NCBI RefSeq assembly: GCF_014489575.1
Contig: NZ_CP060789.1
Coordinates: 1,860,001-1,924,000, forward strand
Origin: Tessaracoccus defluvii
Lineage (GTDB): Bacteria; Actinomycetota; Actinomycetes; Propionibacteriales; Propionibacteriaceae
Direction: 5' to 3'
DNA: 64,000 nt
Shown in pieces: positions 8,382 through 20,441 of this stretch (within the stretch, counting starts at the first letter, position 1; each line of letters starts with the position of its first letter). The notes under the pieces were generated by a model that was not told the DNA's origin, searched no databases, and saw nothing but the letters and a program-made list of their open reading frames with translations. The position numbers and the translations under genes are program-made.

Positions 8382-9481
8382 CAGTGCAGGATGAGGTCGA
8401 TGCGCTGGAACGACTTGATGTCGGTGTAGCCCGTGAGCGCCATGGCCTTGCGGAGCCCGCCCGCGAGGTTCATGGTGCCGTCCGGAACCCGCGATGGGCC
8501 GTGGATGACCTCGGCGAGGGTGCCGACCTGCTCGAAGAACGACCGCTCACCGCGCGGCAGTTGCTCGTGCCAGGCGCCGGCGCCCCAGTGCCAGCCCCGC
8601 GCGGGGGCCTCGGTGGCGCGGGCGAGCGGCGATCCGACCATGACGGCGTCCGCTCCGCAGGCGATGGCCTTGGCGATCGCGCCGGACTTGCCGACGGCGC
8701 CGTCCGCGATGATGTGCACGTAGCGGCCGCCGGACTCCTCCAGGTAGTCGCGGCGCGCCTCGGCGACGACGGCGACGGCGGACGCCATCGGCACCTCGAT
8801 GCCGAGCACGTCGGAGGTGGTGTGGGTGGCCCCTCCGCCAAAGCCGACGAGGACGCCCGCAGCGCCGGCCCGCATCAGGTGCTGGGCCGCGCGGTAGCTG
8901 GCGACGCCGCCGACGAGGACGGGAGTGTCGAGGCGGTAGATGAAGTCCTTGAGGTTCAAGGTGTCGTCGCCGCCGACGTGCTCCGCGGAGACGGTGGTGC
9001 CGCGGATGACGAAGAAATCCAGGCCGGCGCGCTCGATCACGTCGGCGAACTCGAGGGTCCGGGCCGGCGAGAGTGACCCTGCGACGGGAACCCCGGCCGC
9101 ACGGACCTCGGCGAGCCGGTCACGGATCAGCTCGGCCTTGACGGGCTCGGCGTAGATCTCCTGCAGCCTGCGCGTGGCGGTGACCTGGTCACACTCCTGC
9201 GTCAGCAGCTCGTACTGCGGCTGGGGATCCTCGTACCGGGTCCACAGGCCCTCGAGGTTCAGCACGCCGAGGCCGCCCAGCTCACCCATCCGGATGACGG
9301 TGGCCGGGGACATCACCGAGTCCATGGGTGCGGCGACGATCGGCACGTCGAACGTGACGGCGTCGATCTTCCACGTCAGGTCGACCTCTGACTCGCTGCG
9401 GGTGCGCCGGGTCGGCGCGATCGCGACGTCGTCGAAGCTGTAGGCATGGCTGGCGCGCTTGGTGCGTCCGAGCTCGTACAT
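8381..9481 (-). CDS. guaB3: GuaB3 family IMP dehydrogenase-related protein
   Basis: 366 residues, shorter than true IMP dehydrogenase because the CBS pair is absent; the TIM barrel is continuous. It has PMDSVMSP near residue 53 and a GADAVMVGSP phosphate-binding loop near 276, but lacks a clear IMPDH catalytic Cys loop. This matches the actinobacterial GuaB3 family; some members have been reported to have GMP-reductase-type activity. AAGGA nine bases before the ATG supports the start. It follows guaB on the same strand with 11 bases between the genes, so both are likely co-transcribed with the chorismate mutase gene. Confidence 0.9.
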   Translation of the reverse strand: MYELGRTKRASHAYSFDDVAIAPTRRTRSESEVDLTWKIDAVTFDVPIVAAPMDSVMSPATVIRMGELGGLGVLNLEGLWTRYEDPQPQYELLTQECDQVTATRRLQEIYAEPVKAELIRDRLAEVRAAGVPVAGSLSPARTLEFADVIERAGLDFFVIRGTTVSAEHVGGDDTLNLKDFIYRLDTPVLVGGVASYRAAQHLMRAGAAGVLVGFGGGATHTTSDVLGIEVPMASAVAVVAEARRDYLEESGGRYVHIIADGAVGKSGAIAKAIACGADAVMVGSPLARATEAPARGWHWGAGAWHEQLPRGERSFFEQVGTLAEVIHGPSRVPDGTMNLAGGLRKAMALTGYTDIKSFQRIDLILH

Positions 9482-9492
9482 TCGTGAGTTCC

Positions 9493-11046
<1,554 letters not shown>

Positions 11047-11250
11047 CTAGCCCGCGCCTCCCCCGGCCCCCAACCGTGACCGGGGGCCGACAAGGACCGC
11101 GAACAACCAACCTGCAAACTTCGACTCAGCGCGGTCGGCATCCCCAAGCCGACCCGGGGTCGTGTAACGGGCCCGGGCAGCCCGGACTAGGGTGACTGGC
11201 AGCACCCGGCCGACGGCCTGCTGGCCCACGCCACCTCCCGAGGAGCACCC

Positions 11251-12333
11251 ATGCCCGACTTCACCCTCACCGTCGAGCCGCGCAGCAGCGCGGCGCAGCG
11301 CGCCGAGATCCTGACCTCCCCCGGATTCGGGGCCCGGTTCAGCGACCACATGTCGCTCATCGACTGGACCGCCGACACAGGCTGGACGAACCACCGGGTC
11401 GTCCCCTACGCCCCGTTCACGCTCGATCCCGCCTCCGCCGTCCTCCACTACGCGCAGGAGGCGTTCGAGGGACTCAAGGCTTATGCACACGCGGACGGCT
11501 CCGTCTGGCGCTTCCGCGCCGAGGTGAACGCCGAGCGGTTCCAGCGGTCCTGCCGTCGGCTGGGGCTGCCGGAGTTGAGCACCGACGACTTCCTGGCGTC
11601 GGTCGACCGTCTCGTCGAGGTCGACCGCGACTGGGTCCCGACCGGCGCGGAGCAGAGCCTCTACCTGCGGCCCTTCATGTTCGCGCGCTCCCCCTTCCTG
11701 GCGGTCAAGCCGTCGACGTCGGTTACCTACGCCGTCATCGCCAGCCCGTCGGGGGCCTACTTCGGCGGGACGGGGGTGCAGCCCGTCGACATCTGGTTCA
11801 CACGCGACTTCAGCCGCGCCGCCCCTGGCGGCACGGGCTTCGCCAAGTGCGGCGGCAACTACGCGGCGTCGATGATCGCGCAGCAGGAGGCGGAGGCCAA
11901 CGGCTGCTCGCAGGTCGGCTTCGTCGACGCCGTCGAGCACCGCTACGTCGAGGAACTGGGCGGCATGAACCTGTTCGCCGTCACCACCGACGGCCGGGTC
12001 CTCACGCCGGCGTTGACCGACTCGATCCTCGAGGGCGTCACGCGCGGCGCGATCCTCCGGCTCGCCACCGAGTCCCGGCTGACCGTCGAGGAGAGGCGGA
12101 TCACGCTCGACGAGCTGTACGCGGGCATCGACGACGGCACCATCGGGGAGGTCTTCGCGTGCGGCACCGCCGCGATCGTTACGCCGGTGGGCTCGCTGCG
12201 CGACCGCGACGGCGTCCACATCGTCGGCGACGGCACGCCCGGCCGGGTGACGCTGTCGCTGCGTACGACGCTGACCGACCTGCAGTACGGGCTCCGGGCC
12301 GACACGCACGGCTGGATGCACCGGATCATCTGA
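11251..12333 (+). CDS. ilvE: branched-chain amino acid aminotransferase
   Basis: 360 residues, as expected for the actinobacterial type II form. EAFEGLKAY (near residue 70) and GGTGFAKCGGNYAAS (near residue 195) are family signatures; the PLP lysine is at about residue 197, in GFAKCGGN. SLYLRPFMFA and GTAAIVTPVG are also conserved. It exchanges amino groups between glutamate and the 2-oxo acids of leucine, isoleucine and valine, in the cytosol. AGGAG lies six bases before the ATG, and a TAGGGT box at 11188-11193 is a plausible -10 element, leaving a leader of about 50 bases. It stands alone, convergent with the helicase gene. Confidence 0.96.
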   Translation: MPDFTLTVEPRSSAAQRAEILTSPGFGARFSDHMSLIDWTADTGWTNHRVVPYAPFTLDPASAVLHYAQEAFEGLKAYAHADGSVWRFRAEVNAERFQRSCRRLGLPELSTDDFLASVDRLVEVDRDWVPTGAEQSLYLRPFMFARSPFLAVKPSTSVTYAVIASPSGAYFGGTGVQPVDIWFTRDFSRAAPGGTGFAKCGGNYAASMIAQQEAEANGCSQVGFVDAVEHRYVEELGGMNLFAVTTDGRVLTPALTDSILEGVTRGAILRLATESRLTVEERRITLDELYAGIDDGTIGEVFACGTAAIVTPVGSLRDRDGVHIVGDGTPGRVTLSLRTTLTDLQYGLRADTHGWMHRII

Positions 12334-12343
12334 CGGCGCCGGC

Positions 12344-14359
12344 TCAGGCGAACAGCGCCCCCAGATCGGGCAGGGCCACCGTCAGTGGCGCGGCCGGCGA
12401 GCCTGCGGGACGCCCCGGCCCGGGGGCTGTGTTCCGCAGCCCGGCCGACACGGCGCTGTCCATGGTCGCCAGCGCCGGGCCGGTGAGGAAGCGGCTGGGC
12501 TTGGTCAGCACATGCCGCGAGCTGAGGCTTGTCGGGTGCACCGGCAGCCGCAGCGGCGTGTAGATCCGCAGGCTGTCGCGGGCCCTGGTCGCAGCGACGT
12601 AGAACAGCCGCTGCTCCTCCTCCACCCCCTCGGCCGTCGACAGCGCCATGTCGGACGGCAGTGACCCATCCGTGGCGCGCAGCAGGTGCACGGAGCGCCA
12701 CTCGAGGCCCTTGGCCGAGTGGATGGTCGACAGCACCAGGAAGTCGTCGTCGAGGTGTGGCTTCTTGGCCCAGTCCGACGCCACCGACGCCGGGTCCAGC
12801 GTCGCGTCGGCGATGAAGGAGCGCAGGTCGGTCTGGCCCGCCGCGGCCGCGGCGACCGATTCGACATCGGCCGCACGCCTCCCCCAGTCGACGTAGTGCT
12901 GGCGCAGCAGCGGTTCGACGGCCTGGCGGCAGGCCTCCACCCGGTCAGCTGTCGCCGAGGCGGCCTCCGCCTCCCGCAGCCTCTCCAGGGTCGCTCCCAG
13001 CGAGGTGCGTGACTTCGCCGGGGCCTCTGCGACGACCTCGTCGTGGGCGGCGCCGTCGACCAACCGGGCGGCGAGCGCCCTGGCCGACACCCGCCCGAGC
13101 CCGCGATGCCTCGTCAGGAGCCGGTACCAGGAGATCTCGTCAGCCGAGTTCAGGGTGACGCGGAAGGCGGAGACGAGGTCGCGCACGTGCGCGGTCTCCA
13201 GGTAGCCGATGCCGCCGTACTTGTGGAACGGGACGCCGCGGACCCGCAGTTCGATCTCCAGCTGGCTGCTGTGGGTGCCGGTGCGGAAGAGCACGGCCTG
13301 GTCGCGCAGTGGCATGCCCTCGCCGTGCGCGGCCAGGACGGCGTCGGCGACCTCGCGGGCCTCGTCGTCCGCGTTGGCGCACCGCACGTGTGTGGGACGC
13401 GCTGCGCCGGGCCCCCGGTCGGCCACCAGGCCGAGCGGGAGCCGGCCGGGCCGCACGACGTTGGCGAGGTCGAGGATGTGTTGGCCCGACCGGAAGTTGC
13501 GTGTCAGCCGCACCAGGGTGGAGCCCGGGAGATGCTCGTGGAGCCCCAGCAGGTGCTCGGCCGTGGCGCCGCGGAAGCCGTAGACGGCCTGCGCGTCGTC
13601 TCCCACGACGGTCAGCCCCTCACCGCCGGGCCGCAGGAGCGACACGATGTCGACCTGGATCTGGTTGACGTCCTGGTACTCGTCGACGAGCACCCAGTCC
13701 CAGCGGGCGCGGAGCCGGTCGCCGACGCGCTCGTCTGCCAGCAACGCCCTCCAGTAGAGCAGCAGGTCGTCGAAGTCGAGGAGCCCGCGGCTGCGCTTGC
13801 GTTCCATGAGGGCACGCAGCAGGTCGTTGATGCGTTCGACGTGGTCGAGGCACCAGGGGAACTGCTCGGCGATGACCTGCCGGGTGCTGACGCCGGTGTT
13901 GACCGCGCGGGAGCAGATGTCCGCCAGCGTCTGGGAGGTGGGCAGCCGCTGCTCTGTGCCGGTGAGGCCGTGTTCCTCGCGCAGCAGGTCGATCAGGTCG
14001 GTCACGTCTCCGGGGTCCAGCACCGTGATCTCACCCAGCCCGAGGTGCTGCGCATGCTCCGCGACGATCCGGTGCGCGACGGCATGAAAGGTGCCGCTCC
14101 AGAGCCGCTGGGCGACGCCGGGGTCTGAGCACAGCGCCGCCGCCCGGCTGGTCATCGCGGCTGCGGCCCGGCGGGTGAAGGTCAGCAGCAGGATCCGCTC
14201 GGGAGGCACACCGGAGTCGATCAGCCTGGCCACGCGGGCCGTCAGCGTGCGGGTCTTGCCCGTGCCCGCGCCCGCCGCGACCACCAGCGGCCCCGGCCCG
14301 TGTTGGACGGCCTCACACTGCGCCGGGTCCAGACCCGCTGTCAGATCGATGTCCACCAT
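12344..14359 (-). CDS. UvrD/Rep-family ATP-dependent DNA helicase
   Basis: 671 residues. Superfamily 1A motifs: Walker A AAGAGTGKTRTL (about residue 30), LTFTRRAAAAM (Ia), WVLVDEYQDVNQIQ (II, about 225), VGDDAQAVYGFRGA (III), LTRNFRS (IV), STIHSAKGLEW (V, about 555) and FYVAATRARDSL (VI). It is shorter than UvrD/PcrA, and no HRDC domain is visible, so it is not a full UvrD2; a role in repair or removal of DNA-bound proteins is likely. A TAGCGT box (14367-14372, same strand) seven bases before the ATG suggests a leaderless mRNA. Confidence 0.93.
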   Translation of the reverse strand: MVDIDLTAGLDPAQCEAVQHGPGPLVVAAGAGTGKTRTLTARVARLIDSGVPPERILLLTFTRRAAAAMTSRAAALCSDPGVAQRLWSGTFHAVAHRIVAEHAQHLGLGEITVLDPGDVTDLIDLLREEHGLTGTEQRLPTSQTLADICSRAVNTGVSTRQVIAEQFPWCLDHVERINDLLRALMERKRSRGLLDFDDLLLYWRALLADERVGDRLRARWDWVLVDEYQDVNQIQVDIVSLLRPGGEGLTVVGDDAQAVYGFRGATAEHLLGLHEHLPGSTLVRLTRNFRSGQHILDLANVVRPGRLPLGLVADRGPGAARPTHVRCANADDEAREVADAVLAAHGEGMPLRDQAVLFRTGTHSSQLEIELRVRGVPFHKYGGIGYLETAHVRDLVSAFRVTLNSADEISWYRLLTRHRGLGRVSARALAARLVDGAAHDEVVAEAPAKSRTSLGATLERLREAEAASATADRVEACRQAVEPLLRQHYVDWGRRAADVESVAAAAAGQTDLRSFIADATLDPASVASDWAKKPHLDDDFLVLSTIHSAKGLEWRSVHLLRATDGSLPSDMALSTAEGVEEEQRLFYVAATRARDSLRIYTPLRLPVHPTSLSSRHVLTKPSRFLTGPALATMDSAVSAGLRNTAPGPGRPAGSPAAPLTVALPDLGALFA

Positions 14360-14396
14360 GGCCGCGACGCTAGCGGGGCCCTCCGACAGAAACGAG

Positions 14397-14426
14397 GAGG
14401 CCCCGGACCGTGCGGTCCGGGGCCTC
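14397..14426 (-). terminator. hairpin terminator after groEL
   Basis: A perfect 13-bp stem (14397-14409 with 14414-14426) and a four-base loop, GC-rich with no long U tract, as usual in high-GC actinobacteria. It sits 21 bases past the groEL stop and before the helicase gene, so it ends the groESL transcript. Confidence 0.8.
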
Positions 14427-14446
14427 CAGGCTCTGCGATCAGACGA

Positions 14447-16039
<1,593 letters not shown>

Positions 16040-16335
16040 TTACTTGCTGACGACGGCGAGGATGTCGCGGGCGTTCAGCAGCAGGTACTCCTGGCCGTCG
16101 TACTTGACCTCGGTGCCGCCGTACTTCGAGAAGATGACGACATCGCCCTCGGCGACGTCGAGCGGGACGCGGTTGCCCTTGTCATCGATGCGGCCGGGGC
16201 CGGTGGCGATGACCTTGCCCTCCTGCGGCTTCTCCTTGGCCGTGTCGGGGATGACGAGGCCGGAAGCGGTGGTCTGAACGGCCTCGAGGGCTGGATGAGG
16301 ATGCGATCCTCGAGCGGCTTGATCGTGGTTGCCAC
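16040..16335 (-). pseudogene. groES: co-chaperonin GroES, frameshifted in this sequence
   Basis: The start is GTG (16335) with AAAGG upstream, giving [16 protein letters not shown]. The frame then breaks at 16288-16290. Adding one C to the CCC run restores [20 protein letters not shown], the mobile loop, and the typical end RDILAVVSK with TAA at 16040-16042: 98 residues, exactly the family length. GroES is the heptameric lid of GroEL and is essential, and groEL nine bases downstream is intact, so a sequencing deletion is far more likely than a real mutation. The unrepaired reading runs on in the wrong frame and is not a protein. Confidence 0.9.
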
Positions 16336-16423
16336 GTCAACACCTTTCTTTGTGCGGTAGCCGGTTGCCCGGTTCACTTGTCATTCCTGGGGGCCGGGCG
16401 TCGTCGCGGGTGCCGCCCAACCG

Positions 16424-16450
16424 TTAGCACCCGACCAGGTCGAGTGCCAA
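16424..16450. promoter_or_regulatory. CIRCE operator, proximal copy
   Basis: TTAGCACCC - N9 - GAGTGCCAA, close to the HrcA-binding consensus TTAGCACTC-N9-GAGTGCTAA (two departures). It lies about 90 bases before the groES start, on the downstream side of the likely promoter. Confidence 0.8.
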
Positions 16451-16469
16451 TGCCAAAACTATCGCGGGT

Positions 16470-16496
16470 TTAGCACTCAATCAAGCCGAGTGCCAG
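16470..16496. promoter_or_regulatory. CIRCE operator, distal copy
   Basis: TTAGCACTC - N9 - GAGTGCCAG: the left arm is the exact consensus and the right arm has a changed end. Its spacer contains the stop codon of pxpBC (16481-16483), so the operator overlaps the 3' end of the upstream gene. With the proximal copy 46 bases away, HrcA could hold groESL off from two sites; the promoter core probably lies between them. Confidence 0.85.
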
Positions 16497-18013
16497 AACG
16501 CCACCAGTCGGCAGCGGTCACCCGGGCGCAGTTGGGCGGCCCGGTCGGCCGACTCCGCCGTCAGCACGCCGATGACGGGATACCCCCCTGTCGGAGGGTG
16601 GTCGGCGAGGAACAGCACCGGTTCACCCGACGGCGGGAGTTGGACGGCGCCCAGGACGACGCCCTCGCTGGGCAGCTCGCCGCCACGCCTGCCCAGCGCC
16701 GGGCCGGTGAGGCGGACACCCACCCTGTCCACGTCGTTGCCGACCGTCCACGCGGAGCCGGCCAGGCCGTCGGCCCAGTCGGATCGCGGACCGGGCAGGT
16801 AGGCCAGCTCGACCTCCGCGGGGCGGGCGGCGGAATAGGGCACGAACCCGACACCGGGCGTCCACCCGGGAGCCGAGGCCCCGAGGGGCACGCGGTCCCC
16901 CGCTCGCAGCGGCGACGGCCCGATGCCACCGAGGGTGTCGCGGGACCGGGAACCCAGCACCGGCGCGACGTCGACGCCGCCGTGGACGGAGAGGTAGGTC
17001 CGCAGCCCGGCCGGCGGGGCCCCGAGCGTCAGGGTCTCGCCGTCCCCGAGCACGAAGAGCGTCTGGTGGGACACGGGTCTGCCCCCGGCCTCCGCCGGGC
17101 ACGCCGCACCGGTGAGGACGGCGGTGCACGCCCCGTGCGCCCGGAGCGTCGCGCCACCGAGGGTGACCTCCAGCGCCGCCTCGCCCGTCCCGTTGCCGAC
17201 GAGCCGGGCGCCCAGTTCATAGGCGCCGCGGTCGGAGGCGCCGGACGCGCCGACCCCGACGGCGCCGGATCCCGGCCGTCCCCGGTCCTGGACGAGGATC
17301 GGGAAGCGGGTCTCCACGATTTCCAGACCCCGCCCGCCAGCGGGCGCCGCCTCGGCCCGGGCGGCCGACGGCCGCGACCGTAGCGCGTCGACGGCGATGA
17401 ACCGCACCAGCATCCCCGGCCGCAGCAGGGCCGGCGGAGTTCGATCGACGTCGAACAACACTGCGTCGGTGCGTCCGAGCAGGCGCCAGCCACCGGGTGA
17501 CGGGGTCGGGTAGATGCCGCTGAACCCGTCCGCCAGCGCGACGGCACCGGCGGGGACGCGGGTGCGTGGGCTGGCGAGCCGCGGCACCCGGAGCCGCGGG
17601 TCGCCGTCGGCCAGGTAGGCGAAGCCGGGCGCGAACCCGCCGAACCCGACCCGCCAGGGCGTGCCGGTGTGCGCGGCGACGACCTCGGCGACGGTCAGGC
17701 CGGTGAGTCGCGCGACGTCGGCCAGGTCGTCGCCGTCGTAGCGGATGGGGACCACCACCTCCTCCGGAGGAGGGGGCACCGGCGCGTCCGCGGCGTCGGC
17801 GGCAAGCAGCCGCTCGATCGCAGCGGCAAGACCCGGCAGGCCGCGGGCAGTCACGAGGACGGTGCGTGCCGCAGGCACCACATCGGCTACGCCGCCCCAC
17901 TGCGGCAGACCGGATTCGCGCGCGGCATCGAGCCTGGCGGCGGCGGCGAGCGACTCGTCCAGCGTGTCGAACTCGAGGAGCAGCGCCCGCTCCCCGCAGG
18001 GAAGGATCCTCAC
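16481..18013 (-). CDS. 5-oxoprolinase subunits B and C fused (PxpB-PxpC)
   Basis: 510 residues from a GTG that overlaps the pxpA stop as GTGA. Residues about 1-205 are the PxpB/KipI (AHS1) part with [12 protein letters not shown], and about 220-510 the PxpC/KipA (AHS2) part with [24 protein letters not shown] and [13 protein letters not shown]. With PxpA the subunits cleave 5-oxoproline (pyroglutamate) to glutamate using ATP, a metabolite-damage clearance step; older names (KipI/KipA, biotin-dependent carboxylase) come from homology only. B and C are usually separate genes, though fusions are common. Its stop lies inside a CIRCE element, directly upstream of groES. Confidence 0.9.
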   Translation of the reverse strand: MRILPCGERALLLEFDTLDESLAAAARLDAARESGLPQWGGVADVVPAARTVLVTARGLPGLAAAIERLLAADAADAPVPPPPEEVVVPIRYDGDDLADVARLTGLTVAEVVAAHTGTPWRVGFGGFAPGFAYLADGDPRLRVPRLASPRTRVPAGAVALADGFSGIYPTPSPGGWRLLGRTDAVLFDVDRTPPALLRPGMLVRFIAVDALRSRPSAARAEAAPAGGRGLEIVETRFPILVQDRGRPGSGAVGVGASGASDRGAYELGARLVGNGTGEAALEVTLGGATLRAHGACTAVLTGAACPAEAGGRPVSHQTLFVLGDGETLTLGAPPAGLRTYLSVHGGVDVAPVLGSRSRDTLGGIGPSPLRAGDRVPLGASAPGWTPGVGFVPYSAARPAEVELAYLPGPRSDWADGLAGSAWTVGNDVDRVGVRLTGPALGRRGGELPSEGVVLGAVQLPPSGEPVLFLADHPPTGGYPVIGVLTAESADRAAQLRPGDRCRLVAFWHSA

Positions 18014-18768
18014 GCCGCGAACGGGGCGACGGTGACGCCGTCGTCCTCGAGGCGGGCGCGGACGGCGCGGGCCAGGTCGACGGCCCCTGCCGTGTCCCCG
18101 TGCAGGCAGACCGACTCGACCTGCAGCGACACGCGCGTCCCGTCGACGGCGGTCACGGATCCGTCGGTGACCAGCTGCAGCACGCGTTCGGCCACGGCCG
18201 CGGGGTCGGTGATCAGGGCGCCGGGTTCGCCGCGTGGGACGAGGGTGCCGTCGGCGCGGTAGCCGCGGTCGGCGAACCCCTCCCGGACGGCCCGCAAACC
18301 GGCCTCCTCGGCCCGCCGCAGGAACGCCGAGCCGGGGAGCCCCAGGACCGGCAGGGTCGCGTCGTAGGAGATGACGGCGGCGACGACGGCCGCGGCCTGG
18401 GCCTCGTGGTGGACGATCGCGTTGTAGAGGGCGCCGTGCGGCTTGAGGTAGGCAACGCGCCCTCCGACGCTGCGGCAGATGCCGTCGAGGGCGCCGAGCT
18501 GGTAGACGACGTCGGCGGTCAGCTCGGCGGGCGACGCGTCGAGGAATCGGCGCCCGAACCCGGCGAGGTCGCGGTAGCCGACCTGCGCCCCGATGGTCAC
18601 GCCGTGGCCGACGGCGACGCGGCACGTCCCGGTGAGGGTCAGCGGGTCGCCGGCGTGGAAGCCGCAGGCGACGTTCGCGCTGGTGACGACCGCGAGGAGG
18701 GCGTCGTCATCGCCGAGCGGCCAGCGCCCGAAGGACTCGCCGACGTCGGCGTTGAGGTCGATCCGCAT
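18010..18768 (-). CDS. pxpA: 5-oxoprolinase subunit A (LamB/YcsF family)
   Basis: 252 residues, the standard size. Family signatures are [14 protein letters not shown] at the N-terminus, [14 protein letters not shown] (about 29-42), [12 protein letters not shown] and [11 protein letters not shown] (about 108-118). This subunit catalyses ATP-dependent opening of pyroglutamate together with PxpB and PxpC, encoded immediately downstream. The promoter appears leaderless: TAGGCT (18775-18780) lies six bases before the ATG. Upstream of this promoter the DNA passes directly into the middle of a VWA coding sequence on the other strand, marking a breakpoint. Confidence 0.94.
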   Translation of the reverse strand: MRIDLNADVGESFGRWPLGDDDALLAVVTSANVACGFHAGDPLTLTGTCRVAVGHGVTIGAQVGYRDLAGFGRRFLDASPAELTADVVYQLGALDGICRSVGGRVAYLKPHGALYNAIVHHEAQAAAVVAAVISYDATLPVLGLPGSAFLRRAEEAGLRAVREGFADRGYRADGTLVPRGEPGALITDPAAVAERVLQLVTDGSVTAVDGTRVSLQVESVCLHGDTAGAVDLARAVRARLEDDGVTVAPFAA

Positions 18769-18781
18769 GCAGAGAGCCTAG

Positions 18782-19470
18782 CCCGCGCGGGATGGCCCGG
18801 TCGCCAACGACGTCCACGAGCTCATCACGCAGATGCCCGGCGCACGGTTCGCGGTGGTCACGTTCGACAACGCGGCCGACGTCGCCCTTCCGTGGACGAG
18901 CGACACCTCCGCCGTGGACGCGCTCGGCCAGACCCTCGGTTGGAGGCCGGACGCCCAGGCGTCGGGCAGCGACATCTCTGTCGCCGTCGGCATGGCGGAC
19001 GAGCTCCTCACGGCCGCCGAGGCGAGCCGCCCCCACGTCCCCCGCTACGTGGTCTACTTCGGCGACGGCGAGCAGACATCGCAGGAGCCCCTGGAGAGCT
19101 TCGCCGGGCTGGCTCCCCGACTCGCCGGCGCACTCGTGCTGGGATACGGCACCCAGGCCGGGGCGACCATGCCTCTGCAGCCGGGGTCCGAGGACCTCGT
19201 CTCCCGCAACGACACGCCCCAGCGCTCCCGCATCGACGAGGGCAACCTCGACGCGATCGCCGCCGAGCTGGGCGGCGACTATCTGCACCGGGGGCCCCGG
19301 GCGGGGTGACGTTCTGGCCCGAGGATCCCGCCGCCACGGCCGGCCCCGCCACCGCCGAGGGCGCCGTGCCTCCGGCGTGGGCCCTCGGGCTGCTGATCGC
19401 GTCGCTGGTCCTGCTCGAGCTGTACCTCACCGTCCGCGACGCCCGCCGACTCTGGAAGGACCTGCGATGA
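18782..19470 (+). pseudogene. VWA-domain membrane protein (BatB-like), N-terminus missing and frameshifted
   Basis: The frame opens after a TAG at 18779 and enters mid-domain at DGPVANDVHELI; the first ATG (18833) lies within the VWA fold. Conserved parts are FAVVTFDN, GSDISVAVGMADELL (a MIDAS threonine/serine loop) and YVVYFGDGEQTS. Missing are the N-terminal membrane helices and the DxSxS metal motif that every functional VWA domain needs. A second lesion, one G lost in the GGGG at 19303-19306, separates the domain from its C-terminal helix (WALGLLIASLVLLELYL). BatA/BatB proteins belong to moxR-linked operons, of which no upstream genes remain. The stop overlaps the next gene as ATGA. Confidence 0.7.
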
Positions 19471-20192
19471 CACGACACGACGGGCCGGTGGGCCGCTCCT
19501 GGCTCGCCCTCCGATGGGCCGTCGGCGGCGCGGCGACCGTCCTCCTGGCGTCCTGCCTCGGGTTGGCGCTGCTCGCCCAGCTCGGTCTCACGGCCCTGGG
19601 CACGGCCGCCTGGAAGCGTGGCGACCCGCTGGCGGCGGAGCAGGCGTTCAGCCGTGGCCTCGCGGTCAATCTCGTGGACCGGTGGGTGCTGCCCTTCGAC
19701 CGCGGGGTCGCCCGCTTCTCGCAACGAAGCTGGAGCGGCGCAGCCGAGGACTTCGAGCTGGCCGCCTCTCTCGCTCCGCCGGAGCAGCAGTGCATCGTCC
19801 GGCTGAACTGGGCCTGGGCGCTGGAGGCTGCCGGCGACGAGTTCGATCGCGCCGGCGACGCGCGCAACGCCGTCGGATACTGGCAGGCGGCCACCCGCGT
19901 CCTCACCGAGGCCAACTGCGCCGACGCCGCCCAGTCCCCCGAGGACGGCACGGACGAAGCAGACGCCAACCCGAGCGGTTCCCCGAGGGAACAGCTGGCC
20001 GCCACCGCCGAGCGTCTCGCGGCGAAGACGGGCGACGGCAGGCAGGAGACCGAAGCGGTGGAGGCCGACCCCGCGTCCCGGCTCCAGGAGCTGGAGGCGC
20101 TGGAACGGCTCGCTCGGGAGGCCGATCAGGCGGGCAGGGACGAGAGCGGAGCTGCAGCCGAGCCCCCCTCGGACGGCACCAGGAGCTGGTGA
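19467..20192 (+). CDS. membrane-anchored TPR-like protein, partner of the VWA gene
   Basis: 241 residues: an N-terminal transmembrane helix (about residues 18-45), then helical repeats (GDPLAAEQAFSRGL, WSGAAEDFELAASL) resembling tetratricopeptide units, and a low-complexity, charged C-terminal third rich in Glu/Ala/Asp. The ATG overlaps the VWA stop (ATGA). In BatA-BatB-BatC or MoxR-VWA operons a TPR protein typically follows the VWA genes and acts as a scaffold in the envelope. With the upstream part of the operon gone it may be orphaned and unexpressed. The assignment is by context and repeat pattern. Confidence 0.6.
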   Translation: MTRHDGPVGRSWLALRWAVGGAATVLLASCLGLALLAQLGLTALGTAAWKRGDPLAAEQAFSRGLAVNLVDRWVLPFDRGVARFSQRSWSGAAEDFELAASLAPPEQQCIVRLNWAWALEAAGDEFDRAGDARNAVGYWQAATRVLTEANCADAAQSPEDGTDEADANPSGSPREQLAATAERLAAKTGDGRQETEAVEADPASRLQELEALERLAREADQAGRDESGAAAEPPSDGTRSW

Positions 20193-20249
20193 TCCCCTGG
20201 GCGCGGCTCGCGACGGCCCCCCACGGCGCCAGGTGTTAGGGTGGCCACG

Positions 20250-20425
20250 CGTCATCGATCGGGGAAGCTGGTGCGATTCCAGCGCTGACCCGCAACCGTG
20301 ACGGCCCCGATGGGCCGGAGCCGGGAAACCGTCCTTGACGCGCGTCCACACATGAATCCGTCGCGGACTACGGAGGGGACCGGGCCTTCGCATGCGTCTC
20401 GGCCTGGACCTGGCAGTCCCGAGAC
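20250..20425 (+). ncRNA. cobalamin (adenosylcobalamin) riboswitch
   Basis: Conserved aptamer blocks are visible: GGGAAGCTGGTGCGATTCC (20262-20280), CTGACCCGCAACCGT (20285-20299) and the B12-box region GGAGCCGGGAAACC (20317-20330). A TAGGGT box at 20237-20242 is a likely -10 for the leader. Just before the Shine-Dalgarno AGAAAGG (20426-20432), GTCTCGG (20396-20402) can pair with CCGAGAC (20419-20425), a candidate expression-platform stem next to the ribosome site, which suggests translational control. It would shut down the following surface protein/ECF operon when B12 is plentiful. Confidence 0.92.
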
Positions 20426-20441
20426 AGAAAGGCATCGATCC

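Noticed and set aside
16481..18625. A 714-codon reading of the PxpBC frame
   Set aside because: The first 200 codons are antiphase to intact pxpA; the GTG at 18013 overlapping the pxpA stop is the real start.
20298..20441. In-frame extension of the surface protein upstream into the riboswitch
   Set aside because: The extension would translate the aptamer; the ATG at 20442 has its own ribosome site and begins a clear signal peptide.
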